Notes: generated by a model not told the origin, from the sequence alone. Positions 49,895-58,860 are shown, counted from the stretch's first letter. The stretch: 64,000 bases of DNA from Tessaracoccus lacteus (GCF_029917005.1 NZ_CP123967.1:682001-746000), one strand, 5' to 3'. Numbers and translations are program-made.

Positions 49895-51361
49895 TCACAT
49901 GCTGAGCCACGGCGGGGCGAGCGTCGGCTGATCCGCGTGCCGCTCCCACTGGCGCCACCACTGGTCCGCGCCGGGCGGCAGCGGCGTACCGTGCGCCGAG
50001 CGCACCGCGTCGCGGAGTTCGACCTTCACCGAGTGCAGCGCGACCTCCGCCCTTCTCGTCGGCGTCGGCTGCTCAAGGTACTCCTTCTCCAGCTGGAGCC
50101 CGCGCACGCGCAGCTGCGTGATGAGGCGGTGGCGGGCCTCGGAGGCGGCGTCCATGTCCAGGTGCCTCTCGGCGGCCCGCATCCAGCCGTAGGCCTCGTT
50201 GATGGTGATGAGGCCGGGGTCGACCGTCATGGCGTCGTGCACGACAAGCTCGGGGAAGATCACGACGGCGCCGGTCGAGTGCGCGTACGCCAGCTCGTCG
50301 CGGCCGGCCTCGTCGATCAGGATCTCGGTGGAGCGCATCACGACGGAGAAGATGTCGGCGTTGGCCATCGACTTGCGGCGCTGCACGCCCATCGCCTGCG
50401 AGCTGACGACGTAGTTGCGGGCCGCTCCGAGGTGCCCGATGGTGAGCTCTGCGGGGAGGTTCTCCCGTGCGCCGCCGTCGACGTAGGTCTCGGCGCCCAG
50501 CGGGACCGGGCGGAAGACCGCGGGGATGGAGCAGGAGGCGAGCACGCCGACGCTGAGGTCGTGCTCGGTCGCGTCGAACGGCTCGTCCTCGCGGTTCACC
50601 AGGGTGCCGCGCTCGGTCATGTAGCGGAGCTCACCGGACTCGAGGGCGACCATGGCCAGCCTCAGCGTGGTGCCGGAGGCCGCGACGCGCGCGGGGGAAA
50701 ACATCTCCTCGTCCAGAAGCCTGGCGAGCACGGGACCGGGCCGGTACATGGAGCGCGTGTTGTCCAGGCCGTGGGCGATGGTGCTGAGGTCGGAGCCGAT
50801 GCGCGGCAGCTGACCCAGGTGCGAGGCGATGCCGGACAGCATGGCGAGCGACCAGTCGGAGCGGACCTCGCTCTCGTCGTCGGGGGTGAGCGCCAGCTCC
50901 AGCGGGCTGGGGGGCTCTTCGGCCGGCTCGGGGCTCGCGGCGGAGGCGCTGCGCCGGAAGGGCAACCAACCGCTCCGGGCGGGCTCGGGGCGCACCGGCC
51001 GGGCCGGTCGGACGATCTCCAGCCACGTCGGAGCCTGGGTCTCCAGCCGGGCGAACCACGGCCGCGCCGTGAACATGTCCGAGTTCGCCGTCATCGAGTC
51101 CCAGATGTCCGTGAGGCGCCGCAGGTACATCCGCTGTCCCTCCGGGGTGGCCGCCTGTGCCAGTGAGGAGGCGATGATCGAGCCCGCGGAGGCGCCGACG
51201 AAGATCGTGGGAGTGAACTGCTCGTCGTGCTCGTACAGGTAGGCGAGCGCGCCGAGCTGGAAGCTCGCACGGGCCCCACCTCCGGACAGGATGCAGGAGA
51301 CCACCGTCGGGCGAGGCGTGAGTGAGAAGAACGGAAGACCGAAGAGACCCTTGCCAGCCAT
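49895..51361 (-). CDS. Patatin-like phospholipase
   Basis: A 488-residue patatin-domain acyl hydrolase. The oxyanion GGGARA is at residues 27-32, the nucleophile elbow GASAG at 56-60 (Ser58) and the catalytic Asp in YVDGGARENLPAEL. A long insert (about 110-165, Pro/Ala/Glu-rich) separates the lid from the core, and a helical C-terminal domain (HLDMDAASEARHRLITQLRV) follows. There is no signal peptide. It probably cleaves acyl chains from phospholipids at the membrane. TAGGCT lies six bases before its ATG. Confidence 0.9.
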   Translation of the reverse strand: MAGKGLFGLPFFSLTPRPTVVSCILSGGGARASFQLGALAYLYEHDEQFTPTIFVGASAGSIIASSLAQAATPEGQRMYLRRLTDIWDSMTANSDMFTARPWFARLETQAPTWLEIVRPARPVRPEPARSGWLPFRRSASAASPEPAEEPPSPLELALTPDDESEVRSDWSLAMLSGIASHLGQLPRIGSDLSTIAHGLDNTRSMYRPGPVLARLLDEEMFSPARVAASGTTLRLAMVALESGELRYMTERGTLVNREDEPFDATEHDLSVGVLASCSIPAVFRPVPLGAETYVDGGARENLPAELTIGHLGAARNYVVSSQAMGVQRRKSMANADIFSVVMRSTEILIDEAGRDELAYAHSTGAVVIFPELVVHDAMTVDPGLITINEAYGWMRAAERHLDMDAASEARHRLITQLRVRGLQLEKEYLEQPTPTRRAEVALHSVKVELRDAVRSAHGTPLPPGADQWWRQWERHADQPTLAPPWLSM

Positions 51362-51367
51362 CTGACA

Positions 51368-51373
51368 AGCCTA
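51368..51373 (-). promoter_or_regulatory. -10 element of leaderless patatin transcript
   Basis: TAGGCT on the minus strand, six bases before ATG 51361. Confidence 0.5.
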
Positions 51374-51416
51374 GGGCATCCTCCGACGCGCGCGACCGCG
51401 GCCACCACCCCCTCGG

Positions 51417-51422
51417 TAGGGT
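51417..51422 (+). promoter_or_regulatory. -10 element of leaderless pentapeptide-gene transcript
   Basis: TAGGGT, six bases, then ATG at 51429; divergent from the patatin promoter 44 bp away. Confidence 0.5.
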
Positions 51423-51428
51423 CGTGTC

Positions 51429-52025
51429 ATGCATTACGGGGAGCTTGTCGAGCACGACGACATCGAGGGCGAGCGTCGGTCGGGGGTCGACTTCAGCGGC
51501 GCCGATGAGCACGGCCTGAGGATCCTCGACTGCCGGTTCGACGGCGCCCGGCTGAACGGCGCGAAGTTCACGGGCTGCCGGTTCATCGACGTGGTCTTCG
51601 ACGCGGCCGACGCGCCCGATCTCGAGCTGTCGAAGTGTGCACTGCAGGACGTCGCGATCACCGCGTCGCGCCTCGGGGGAGTGCAGGCCTACGCGGGGAC
51701 CTGGACTCGGGTCACGATCGTCGGCGGCAAGGTGGGATACCTCAATCTCCGCTCCGCCAGGCTCGCCCGCGTCCGCTTCGAGGACTGCGCGATAGACGAG
51801 CTGGACCTGTCGCGGGCGCAGGTGGACCGGCTGAGCTTCAGCGGGTGCACCGTCGGCCGGCTGGACCTCAGCAACGCGCGCTGCAGGGACGTGGACCTGA
51901 GCGGCGCGGAGGTCTTGACCCTGGAGTCGAACCCGGAGGGCCTGCGGGGGGTCTCCGTGAGCCACGCGCAGGCACTCGACCTCGCCCCGGGGTTCGCGCG
52001 GATCCTGGGTATGAAGGTGGTCTGA
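51429..52025 (+). CDS. Pentapeptide-repeat protein
   Basis: A 198-residue protein built of A(D/N)LXX-type pentapeptides, which stack into a right-handed beta-helix: VDFSGADEHGLRILDCRFDG, ARLNGAKFTGCRFIDVVFDA, ELDLSRAQVDRLSFSGCTVG, RLDLSNARCRDVDLSGAEVL. Some such proteins mimic DNA and protect gyrase; others have unknown roles, and no evidence here favours either. It has a leaderless start. A dense block of repeats follows. Confidence 0.88.
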   Translation: MHYGELVEHDDIEGERRSGVDFSGADEHGLRILDCRFDGARLNGAKFTGCRFIDVVFDAADAPDLELSKCALQDVAITASRLGGVQAYAGTWTRVTIVGGKVGYLNLRSARLARVRFEDCAIDELDLSRAQVDRLSFSGCTVGRLDLSNARCRDVDLSGAEVLTLESNPEGLRGVSVSHAQALDLAPGFARILGMKVV

Positions 52026-52120
52026 GCCTGCCCCCGGTCGCTGGGCTCACCCCGCCGCCCCCGGCCGCGCGCTCAATCCGCCGCCCCTTTCCGCGCGCTC
52101 AATCCGCCGCCCCATTCCGC

Positions 52121-52189
52121 GCACAACAATGCCTATGTTGGTGCCGCTGCAACATAGGCGCAGCGGCCGCGAAATAGGCATTCTTGTGC
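52121..52189. repeat. Family C repeat, copy 1
   Basis: Outer arms GCACAACAATGCCTAT (52121-52136) and ATAGGCATTCTTGTGC (52174-52189) pair with one mismatch; an inner hairpin CCGCTGC/GCAGCGG (52144-52150, 52160-52166) presents the loop AACATAGGC. The left flank holds three tandem CCGCCGCCCC...CCGCGC units (about 52048-52120). Confidence 0.85.
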
Positions 52190-52224
52190 ACATAATCGGG
52201 CTGGACAAAGGGCGTCGCGGACGA

Positions 52225-52385
52225 CCGGGGAGCCCACCCACAGACGCCACCCTTACCGACGGACGCCACCCTTGTTCGCACATGCCACCGCCATGGCGGT
52301 GGCATGTGTTGAGACGGGTAGCGTCGGTCAAGAAGGGTGGCGTCTGCACGTAAGGGTGGCATCTGCACGTAAGGGGGCGCCGAGG
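52225..52385. repeat. Family B repeat, copy 1, with 30-bp perfect palindrome
   Basis: The centre (52279-52308) is a perfect 30-bp palindrome, CACATGCCACCGCCA plus its complement. Left of it are two GACGCCACCCTT units; right of it are inverted units AGACGGGTAGCGTC, AAGGGTGGCGTCTG and AAGGGTGGCATCTG. The same central palindrome recurs at 63593-63622. The element lies between two family C copies. Confidence 0.88.
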
Positions 52386-52455
52386 ACGGGGCGTCGACGA
52401 CGGCGAGCAGCCCGGTGCTGCGCTTCGTGCACTGAGCCCGCCGCCCCCTTTCCCG

Positions 52456-52524
52456 GCACAACAATGCTTATGCCGGGACCGCTGCAACATAGGTGCAGCA
52501 GACCCGGCATAGGCATTGTTGTGC
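52456..52524. repeat. Family C repeat, copy 2
   Basis: GCACAACAATGCTTATGCCG (52456-52475) pairs with the complement in 52505-52524 over 22 bp including two more bases, with one mismatch. The inner hairpin GCTGC/GCAGC with loop AACATAGGT is in the same direction as in copy 1. The copy ends about 30 bp before the glyQS stop, so it may terminate that gene. Confidence 0.85.
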
Positions 52525-52556
52525 GCGGGAACTGAGCCGGACGAACCGGATGGTCG

Positions 52557-55500
52557 TCAGCCCAGGGCGACGTCCAGCGACTTCCAGTCGACGCCGGCAG
52601 GCGCGAGCGCGAGCACGGAGGCCAGCAGCCCCTGACGCGCGGCGCGGACTTCCGGGTCCTCGGCGTTGACGAGGATGTCGTCGAAGAACCGGGCAGCCGC
52701 GGTGACCACGGGGGTTGTCGCGTCCAGCAGACCCGCGACATCGCCGTCGGCGGTGCCGGCCGGAACGCCCACGACGGCGTCACGTAGCGACATCTCCGCC
52801 GGCTCGGTGAGCTTCGACGCATCGACGGCGACCGGCACGCCCTCCTGCGGGAGGGCCTCGGGCGGCAGGATGCGCGTGATGCGCACCAGCGTGGCGACCA
52901 GGTCGCGGAGTCGCTGGTCATCCTTCGCCTCGGTCAGCTCGCCGAGCACGCGCGCGGCGTACCCGGGGGTGTCGGCGGCGGGCAGGATCGCGGCGACGAG
53001 GTCCGCGGAGGTGCCCTCGTCACGCAACAGCTGCGCGAAGCGGCCGATGGTGAACTCCAGCGCCGAGTCGACGGCGTCGGGCGCCACGTCGATGCCCTGC
53101 TCCGCGAGGCGGTCGACGGCGTCGGTCAGGCCCTCCCGGATGGTCAGCGTTTCGAGCGGGGTGCCGGCGGCCTCGCGGAGGATCCGCACGACGCCGAGCG
53201 CGGCGCGGCGCAGGCCGAACGGGTCGGACGAGCCGGTGGGCTTGGCGCCCAGTGCGAACATGGCGGCGAGCAGGTCGAAGCGGTCGCCCAGAGCCAGGAG
53301 GGCGCCGGGGGTGGATGCTGGCACGGGGTCGGCGGAGGTGTGCGGCTGCTCCATCTCGAACAGCGCGTCGGCGACGGCCTGCGTCTCGCCCATCCGGACG
53401 GCGTACTCACGCGCGATGAACCCGGCGAGCGAACTCATCTCGACGACCATCTGCGTCGCCAGGTCGAACTTCGCCAGCTGACCCGCGCGGGTCAGGGTCG
53501 CGCGCTCGTCGCCTTCGAGCCCGACGCGGTCGGCGAGCTTCTCCGCGACGTCGGCGATGCGGCGGGCGCGCACACCGACGGAGCCGAGGCGCTCCTCGAA
53601 GGTCAGCTTGTCGAGGCCCGGGACGAACTCGTCGGCCCCCTTCGTCTCGAGGTCGGAGTTCCAGAAGAACAGCGCGTCCTCGTAGCGGGCCCGGATGACC
53701 GACTCGTTACCGGTGCGGACGGTGTCGTCGTCGCACAGGCCGTTGGCCATGGTGACGAAGTGCGCGGCGAGCTTCCCGTCGCGGTAGACGGGCAGGTAGC
53801 GCTGGTGCTTGCGCATGACCGTGGTGAGGATCTTCTCGGGCAGCTCCAGGTAGCGCTCGTCGAAGTGACCCAGCACGCCGTGCGGGTCCTCCACCAGGTT
53901 GGTGATCTCGTCGACCAGGGCGCTCTCGCCCTCCAGGTCGACGGTGCCGCCGACGGACTCGGCCAGCGCGGTGGCCCGCTCCTCGACCTGGCCCCGACGC
54001 GCGGCGCTCGCGAGCGTGATCGCGCCGGCCTCGATCGTGCCGAGCAGCCCGCCCGCGGAGGCGACCTCGACGTGGCCGACGAGCGCGCCATCGGCGCGAC
54101 GGCCGGACTCCTCGCCCGCGACCGGGCGCTGCAGGTAGGTGGTGCGGCCGGAGGTCAGCCCGGAGACGCGCACCGGGACGACGACATCGCCCCACAGGAC
54201 GACGAGCCAGCGGATGGCGCGCGAGAAAGACAGGTCGGCGTCGTTCCAGCGCATGTTCTTCTCGGCGCGGAGCCCGGAGACGACCTCGGCGACGATCCCG
54301 CCGACGACCTCGAGCACCCCGCGGCCCTCCAGGGTGGCCTTCACCGCGGCGTGCTCGTTGCCGCCGATCTCGGCCTTGACCACCTGCTCGGCGGTGACGC
54401 CCTGGCCGCGCATGAAGCCCTGCAGTGCCTTGGACGGGTTGCCCTCGGCGTCGAAGGCAGCGGACCACTTCGGCCCCTTGCGCAGCTGCTCGGCGTCGGG
54501 CTCGCTCGCGGCGACGTCCTCGACGACCGCGACGATGCGGCGCGGCGTTCCTTCGACGGTGATCGAACCATGGGTCAGGCGGGTGGCGGCGAGCTTGGCG
54601 GTCAGGGCCTCGCGCACCGCTTCGACGGTCTGGGGAACGACATGCGGCGGCAGCTCCTCGACGCCGATCTCGAGGGCCAGCGTCTGCGGCTGCGCGTCGT
54701 GAGCGACCGCGGGCACGTCGACGACCGGAGCCTCGACGGCGGCCTCCTCGCGCTTCAGCGGGAAGCCGAGCTCCTCGCGGCGCTCGATCCACAGCGCGGC
54801 CGTGTCGCGCATCAGGCGGCGCATGGTGGCGAAGGCCTTGGCCCGCTCGGTGGTCGAGATGGCGCCGCGGGCGTCGAGCACGTTGAATGCGTGGCTCGAC
54901 TTCAGGATGTAGCTGTGGGCCGGGACGGGGAGGCGCTGGGCGACCATGCGCGTCGCCTCGCCGACGTAGGTCTCGTACAGGCGGCGGTTCGCCTCGACGT
55001 CCGCGTCGTCCAGGTAGTAGCGGCTCATCTCGTACTCCTGCTGCCCGAAGGCCTCCCCGTAGGTCACGGGGCGCCCGTCGGCGGCGGTGGCGTAGACGAT
55101 GTCCTTGAAGTGCGTGACGCCCTGCTGTGCCATGAGGATGCGCTCGACGCCGTAGGTGAGTTCGACGGGGATCGGGTCGAGGTTCTGGCCGCCCACCTGC
55201 TGGAAGTAGGTGAACTGCGTGATCTCCATGCCGTCCAGCCACACCTCCCAGCCGAGGCCCCAGGCGCCGATGGCCGGCTGCTGCCAGTTGTCCTCGACGA
55301 AGCGCACGTCGTGCTTGGACAGATCGATGCCCAGCGCCTCCAGCGAGCCGAGGTAGAGCTCCTGCGGGTCGCCCGGCTCGGGCTTCAGGATCACCTGGAA
55401 CTGTGTGTGTGTCTGGAGACGGTTCGGGTTCTCGCCGTAGCGGGAGTCATCGGGGCGGACGGACGGCTCGACGTAGGCGACGTCCCACGGCTCGGGACCG

Positions 55501-55631
55501 AGCACACGCAGCACCGTCGCGGGGTTCATGGTCCCCGCGCCGACCTCCGTGTTGAAGGGCTGCCAGGTCAGGCAGCCTTTCGAGGTCCAGTAGTCGGACA
55601 GTCGTCTCAGAGCGTCTTGCATCGTCAGCAC
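52557..55631 (-). CDS. glyQS: Glycine--tRNA ligase, alpha and beta subunits in one chain
   Basis: A 1024-residue fusion. Residues 1-290 are the GlyQ alpha subunit (class II core): YWTSKGCLTWQPFNTEVGAG, TMNPATVLRVLGPEPWDVAY, WEVWLDGMEITQFTYFQQVG and ELTYGVERILMAQQG. A 25-residue linker leads into the GlyS beta subunit from about 315: LALEIGVEELPPHVVPQTVE, EGTPRRIVAVVEDVA, LPEKILTTVMRKHQRYLPVY and the HD-like/DALR end. Most bacteria with this enzyme type have separate glyQ and glyS. GTG at 55631 is chosen since TAATCT lies six bases upstream; ATG 55622 is an alternative. Confidence 0.95.
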   Translation of the reverse strand: MLTMQDALRRLSDYWTSKGCLTWQPFNTEVGAGTMNPATVLRVLGPEPWDVAYVEPSVRPDDSRYGENPNRLQTHTQFQVILKPEPGDPQELYLGSLEALGIDLSKHDVRFVEDNWQQPAIGAWGLGWEVWLDGMEITQFTYFQQVGGQNLDPIPVELTYGVERILMAQQGVTHFKDIVYATAADGRPVTYGEAFGQQEYEMSRYYLDDADVEANRRLYETYVGEATRMVAQRLPVPAHSYILKSSHAFNVLDARGAISTTERAKAFATMRRLMRDTAALWIERREELGFPLKREEAAVEAPVVDVPAVAHDAQPQTLALEIGVEELPPHVVPQTVEAVREALTAKLAATRLTHGSITVEGTPRRIVAVVEDVAASEPDAEQLRKGPKWSAAFDAEGNPSKALQGFMRGQGVTAEQVVKAEIGGNEHAAVKATLEGRGVLEVVGGIVAEVVSGLRAEKNMRWNDADLSFSRAIRWLVVLWGDVVVPVRVSGLTSGRTTYLQRPVAGEESGRRADGALVGHVEVASAGGLLGTIEAGAITLASAARRGQVEERATALAESVGGTVDLEGESALVDEITNLVEDPHGVLGHFDERYLELPEKILTTVMRKHQRYLPVYRDGKLAAHFVTMANGLCDDDTVRTGNESVIRARYEDALFFWNSDLETKGADEFVPGLDKLTFEERLGSVGVRARRIADVAEKLADRVGLEGDERATLTRAGQLAKFDLATQMVVEMSSLAGFIAREYAVRMGETQAVADALFEMEQPHTSADPVPASTPGALLALGDRFDLLAAMFALGAKPTGSSDPFGLRRAALGVVRILREAAGTPLETLTIREGLTDAVDRLAEQGIDVAPDAVDSALEFTIGRFAQLLRDEGTSADLVAAILPAADTPGYAARVLGELTEAKDDQRLRDLVATLVRITRILPPEALPQEGVPVAVDASKLTEPAEMSLRDAVVGVPAGTADGDVAGLLDATTPVVTAAARFFDDILVNAEDPEVRAARQGLLASVLALAPAGVDWKSLDVALG

Positions 55632-55637
55632 CTGGTC

Positions 55638-55643
55638 AGATTA
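55638..55643 (-). promoter_or_regulatory. -10 element of leaderless glyQS transcript
   Basis: TAATCT on the minus strand, six bases before GTG 55631. Confidence 0.5.
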
Positions 55644-55719
55644 CCTACTGAGTTGCCCCTTCGCCCAGTCGGGTCTGTGCCATGCTGGGCGGAATCGACC
55701 CCCGAGGAGTTGATTGACT

Positions 55720-56664
55720 GTGAAGGTCCTTGTCCCCGACGCCGTGCGCGACACCATGCCGACCATCGACGGCGTGGAGTACGTCATCATCCCCGCGTCC
55801 AGCCCCGTCCCCGACGAGCACCTCGATGCCGAGGTCCTCGTGGCCTGGGGGCAGCCCCCGGCTGTCCTGCAGGACGCCGCCCGGCGCATGACCGGGCTCA
55901 GGCTCGTCCAGGGTTTCCTTGCCGGGCCCGACTCGATGGTCGCAGCCGGCTTCCCCGAGGGCGTGCAGCTGTCCAGCGGCGTCGGCCTGCACGACGGCCC
56001 CGTCGCTGAGCACGCGCTCGGCATGGCGCTGGCGCTCGTGCGCAACGTCCCGCTCGCGCTGCAGCGCATGCGCGAGCACGCCTGGGACCCGTATCTCAAC
56101 GGGTCGGTGGAACCGCGCGGGGCCGACGGCAGCGTCTCCACGCTGAACGGCGCCAACGTGACGATCTGGGGCTTCGGGTCGATCGCGTCGCGACTCGCGC
56201 CGCTGCTGACCGCCCTGGGTGCCCGCGTCACCGGGGCCGCCCGCTCCGCCGGCGAACGGCACGGCTACCCGGTGGTGGCCGAGGACCGGCTGGCCGCGAC
56301 GCTGGCCGACACTGATGTGCTGGTCATGATCCTGCCGTCCACAGAGGCGACCACGAAGGCGCTGAGCGCGGAGCGGCTGGAGGAGCTGAAGCCGGGAGCG
56401 CTGTTGGTCAACGTGGGGCGTGGCAGCACCGTCGACGAGACGGCACTGATCGGGGCACTGGCTTCCGGACACCTCGCCGGCGCCGCGATCGATGTCGCGG
56501 CGACCGAACCCTTGCCGGCAGACTCCCCGCTCTGGGACGCCCCGAACCTGCTCATCACGCCCCACGTCGCCGGCGGCCGGCCCCAGAACCCTGGTGACTT
56601 GCTGCGGCACAACATCGACGCCGTCCTCCGCGGCGAGGGGGACGTGACCAACCCGATCCGGTGA
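55720..56664 (+). CDS. D-isomer-specific 2-hydroxyacid dehydrogenase family protein
   Basis: About 314 residues. The NAD-binding fold is VTIWGFGSIASRLAPLLTAL (GxGxxA-type) and the second catalytic region GALLVNVGRGSTVDETALIG with Arg, then AAIDVAATEPLPADSPLWDA with Glu and LLITPHVAGGRPQNPGDLL with the His. HDGPVAEHALGMALALVRNV is the first conserved loop. The enzyme group reduces 2-keto acids to D-hydroxy acids; the substrate is unknown. GTG at 55720 is favoured by GAGGAG ten bases upstream; a TTG two codons earlier is possible. Confidence 0.88.
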   Translation: MKVLVPDAVRDTMPTIDGVEYVIIPASSPVPDEHLDAEVLVAWGQPPAVLQDAARRMTGLRLVQGFLAGPDSMVAAGFPEGVQLSSGVGLHDGPVAEHALGMALALVRNVPLALQRMREHAWDPYLNGSVEPRGADGSVSTLNGANVTIWGFGSIASRLAPLLTALGARVTGAARSAGERHGYPVVAEDRLAATLADTDVLVMILPSTEATTKALSAERLEELKPGALLVNVGRGSTVDETALIGALASGHLAGAAIDVAATEPLPADSPLWDAPNLLITPHVAGGRPQNPGDLLRHNIDAVLRGEGDVTNPIR

Positions 56665-56702
56665 TGTTGCATCACGCGTGGCGCGCAAGGGACGATGGAG
56701 GC

Positions 56703-57608
56703 ATGAGTTCCACCCGCGTCGACCTGACCAAGTTCGCCTGGCTGTCCATCGCGGCGGCGCTGGTCACCATCGCGCTGAAGGCCGGTGCGTGGCTGTTGAC
56801 GGGGTCGGTCGGCCTGCTGTCGGACGCCGCCGAGTCCGTGGTGAACCTCGTGGCCGCCGTCGTCGCGCTCATCGCGTTGCGGGTCGCGGCAAAGCCTGCC
56901 GACAAGAACCACCATTTCGGGCACTCCAAGGCCGAGTACTTCTCCTCGGCCATCGAGGGCGTCATGATCTTCGTGGCCGCCGCCGTGATCGTCGTGATAG
57001 CCATCCGCCGCCTGCTCGAGCCCCAGCCGCTCGAACAGGTCGGGATCGGTCTGGCCATCTCCGTCGTCGCCGCCCTGGTCAACGGCGCGGTGGCGATGGT
57101 GCTGCTCCGCGCCGGCCGCCGACACAACTCCATCACGCTGCGCGCCGACGGCAACCACCTGATGACCGACCTCATCACGTCCGTCGGCGTCGTCGTCGGC
57201 GTCGGCCTGGTCGCCCTCACCGGCTGGATCTGGCTCGACCCCGTCGTCGCTCTGCTGGTGGGCATCAACATCCTGTGGACCGGCTGGCGGCTGGTGTCGG
57301 AGTCCACGTCCGGTCTGATGGACGAGGCTCTCCCGAAGGAGACCAACCAGCGGCTCCGCGAGATCCTCGCCGAGCACAGCAGCGGCCACGTGAAGTTCCA
57401 CGCCATGCGGACCCGCGTCTCGGGTGCTCGGGCGTTCATGGAGATGCACATGCTCGTGCCGGGGGAGTGGAGTGTGAAGCGCGGCCACGACCAGCTGGAG
57501 GACCTCGTCGACGAGATCCGGTCCGAGTTCCCCGACCTGTACGTGACCGGCCACCTCGAGCCTGTCGAGGACCCCCGCAGCTACGAGGACGAGTTCCTCG
57601 ACATCTGA
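56703..57608 (+). CDS. Cation diffusion facilitator transporter (zinc/iron/cobalt export type)
   Basis: A 301-residue CDF exporter. SVGLLSDAAESVVNLVAAVV carries the first in-membrane site, DKNHHFGHSKAEYFSSAIEG the cytoplasmic His cluster and ITLRADGNHLMTDLITSVGV the HxxxD pair. The C-terminal metallochaperone-like domain is at about 210-301 (VKFHAMRTRVSGARAFMEMH). Unlike the CDF protein at 16.2 kb, it has normal metal-site residues. GACGAT lies six bases before the ATG. Dense repeats follow the stop. Confidence 0.93.
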   Translation: MSSTRVDLTKFAWLSIAAALVTIALKAGAWLLTGSVGLLSDAAESVVNLVAAVVALIALRVAAKPADKNHHFGHSKAEYFSSAIEGVMIFVAAAVIVVIAIRRLLEPQPLEQVGIGLAISVVAALVNGAVAMVLLRAGRRHNSITLRADGNHLMTDLITSVGVVVGVGLVALTGWIWLDPVVALLVGINILWTGWRLVSESTSGLMDEALPKETNQRLREILAEHSSGHVKFHAMRTRVSGARAFMEMHMLVPGEWSVKRGHDQLEDLVDEIRSEFPDLYVTGHLEPVEDPRSYEDEFLDI

Positions 57609-57624
57609 GTCGCCCGGAGCAATC

Positions 57625-58135
57625 CGCCTCGCTTCGCTCGGCGCCCTTCGACGAGCTCAGGGAACCGGATACGAGCTCAGGGAGCCACCCGGGTCGTTGA
57701 GCACTTCGACGAGCTCAGCACAGGCCTGTCGAAACGCCCTGAGCGCAGCGAAGGGTCTCAGCTTGGCAGCAGGGTTTCGCCTCGCTTCGCTCGGCGCCCT
57801 TCGACGAGCTCAGGGAACCGGAGGCGAGTTCAGGGAACCGGAGGCGAGCTCAGAGAGCCACCCGGGTCGTTGAGCACTTCGACGAGCTCAGCACAGGCCT
57901 GTCGAAACGCCCTGAGCGCAGCGAAGGGTCTCAGCTTGGCAGCAGGGTTTCGCCTCGCTTCGCTCGGCGCCCTTCGACGAGCTCAGGGAGCCACCCGGGT
58001 CGTTGAGCTTGTCGAAACGCCCTGAGCGCAGCGAAGGGTCTCAGCTTGGCAGCAGGGTTTCGCCTCGCTTCGCTCGGCGCCCTTCGACGAACTCAGGGAA
58101 CCGGAGGCGAGTTCAGGGAACCGGAGACGAGCTTC
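57625..58135. repeat. Family E compound tandem repeat, four copies
   Basis: Cassettes start at 57625, 57778, 57951 and 58061 with CGCCTCGCTTCGCTCGGCGC then CCTTCGACGAGCTCAGGGAA. Three are followed by variants of GGGTCGTTGAGC, CAGGCCTGTCGAAACGCCCT and GAGCGCAGCGAAGGGTCTCA. The spacing differs (153, 173, 110 bp) because the GCGAG..CAGGGAACCGGA part is duplicated or lost. The block fills the 532-bp gap between the CDF gene and the convergent dhaL. Confidence 0.9.
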
Positions 58136-58140
58136 CTTTT

Positions 58141-58785
58141 TCAGGCTGCCGTTCGGGCGCGCAGCTCCTCGCGGATGCGGGTAGCGCCGGTGCGCAGGAT
58201 CAGAGCCGTGGACACGGCGCCGGGGTCGACGACGCCCACCGAGCTCTCGGACTTCAACGCGGAGCGGCCGCGGTGCGCGACCATCGCGGCGGTCGCGTCG
58301 CGGGCCTCGTCGGCCGCGTCGACGGCGTCAAGGATCGCGCTCTCGAGGTCGGCCCCGCGTCGGGCGTCGGCCTCGAGGGAGTCGAGGGCCGGCAGCAGCA
58401 CGTCGACCATGGTCTTGTCGCCCCGCACGGCCTTGCCGCGCGCCATCACACCGTTGGTGCCCTGCCGGAGCGACGCGGCGACGCCGGCAAGCGTGAGGTG
58501 ATCAGGCCAGGTTGCTCCCACCCGCAGCAGAAGGGTGCCGAACAGCGGGCCGGAGGCGCCGCCCACGGTCCCGACTAGGGACATGCCCACCTGGCGCATC
58601 GCGTCGTTGGCGTTGGGACACTCGCTCAGGTCGAGCCGGCGGGCCGCCGCGAAGCCGCGGTACATGTTCGTCCCGTGATCCCCGTCCCCCAGGATGCCGT
58701 CCAGTTCATTCAGCTCGTCGACGCGCCCTTCAAACACGTGGGTGCACTCGTCGAGCCACTCGGAGACAGCGGCCACGGTCGGCAT
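58141..58785 (-). CDS. dhaL: Dihydroxyacetone kinase DhaL-like subunit
   Basis: A 214-residue DAK2-type protein. DhaL binds ADP and passes phosphate to dihydroxyacetone held by DhaK. The metal-nucleotide motif is ELDGILGDGDHGTNMYRGF (about 26-44) and GTVGGASGPLFGTLLLRVG with RGDKTMVDVLLPALDSL follow in family order. A GAAAGGA ribosome site precedes the ATG at 58785. No dhaK or dhaM gene adjoins it: its neighbours are repeats and a small membrane protein. It may act with partners elsewhere, or on another substrate. Confidence 0.85.
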   Translation of the reverse strand: MPTVAAVSEWLDECTHVFEGRVDELNELDGILGDGDHGTNMYRGFAAARRLDLSECPNANDAMRQVGMSLVGTVGGASGPLFGTLLLRVGATWPDHLTLAGVAASLRQGTNGVMARGKAVRGDKTMVDVLLPALDSLEADARRGADLESAILDAVDAADEARDATAAMVAHRGRSALKSESSVGVVDPGAVSTALILRTGATRIREELRARTAA

Positions 58786-58860
58786 GGGGGTCCTTTCGGT
58801 CGATGGGAGAATCTCGATTCTCCCACAAGTCCGTCGGGGCTCCCCACCACGGCGCAAGCG

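Noticed and set aside
57625-58135. CRISPR array or coding minisatellite
   Set aside because: Spacing varies, the 'spacers' are themselves repeated, and the open frames across it are Arg/Pro-rich with no conserved product.
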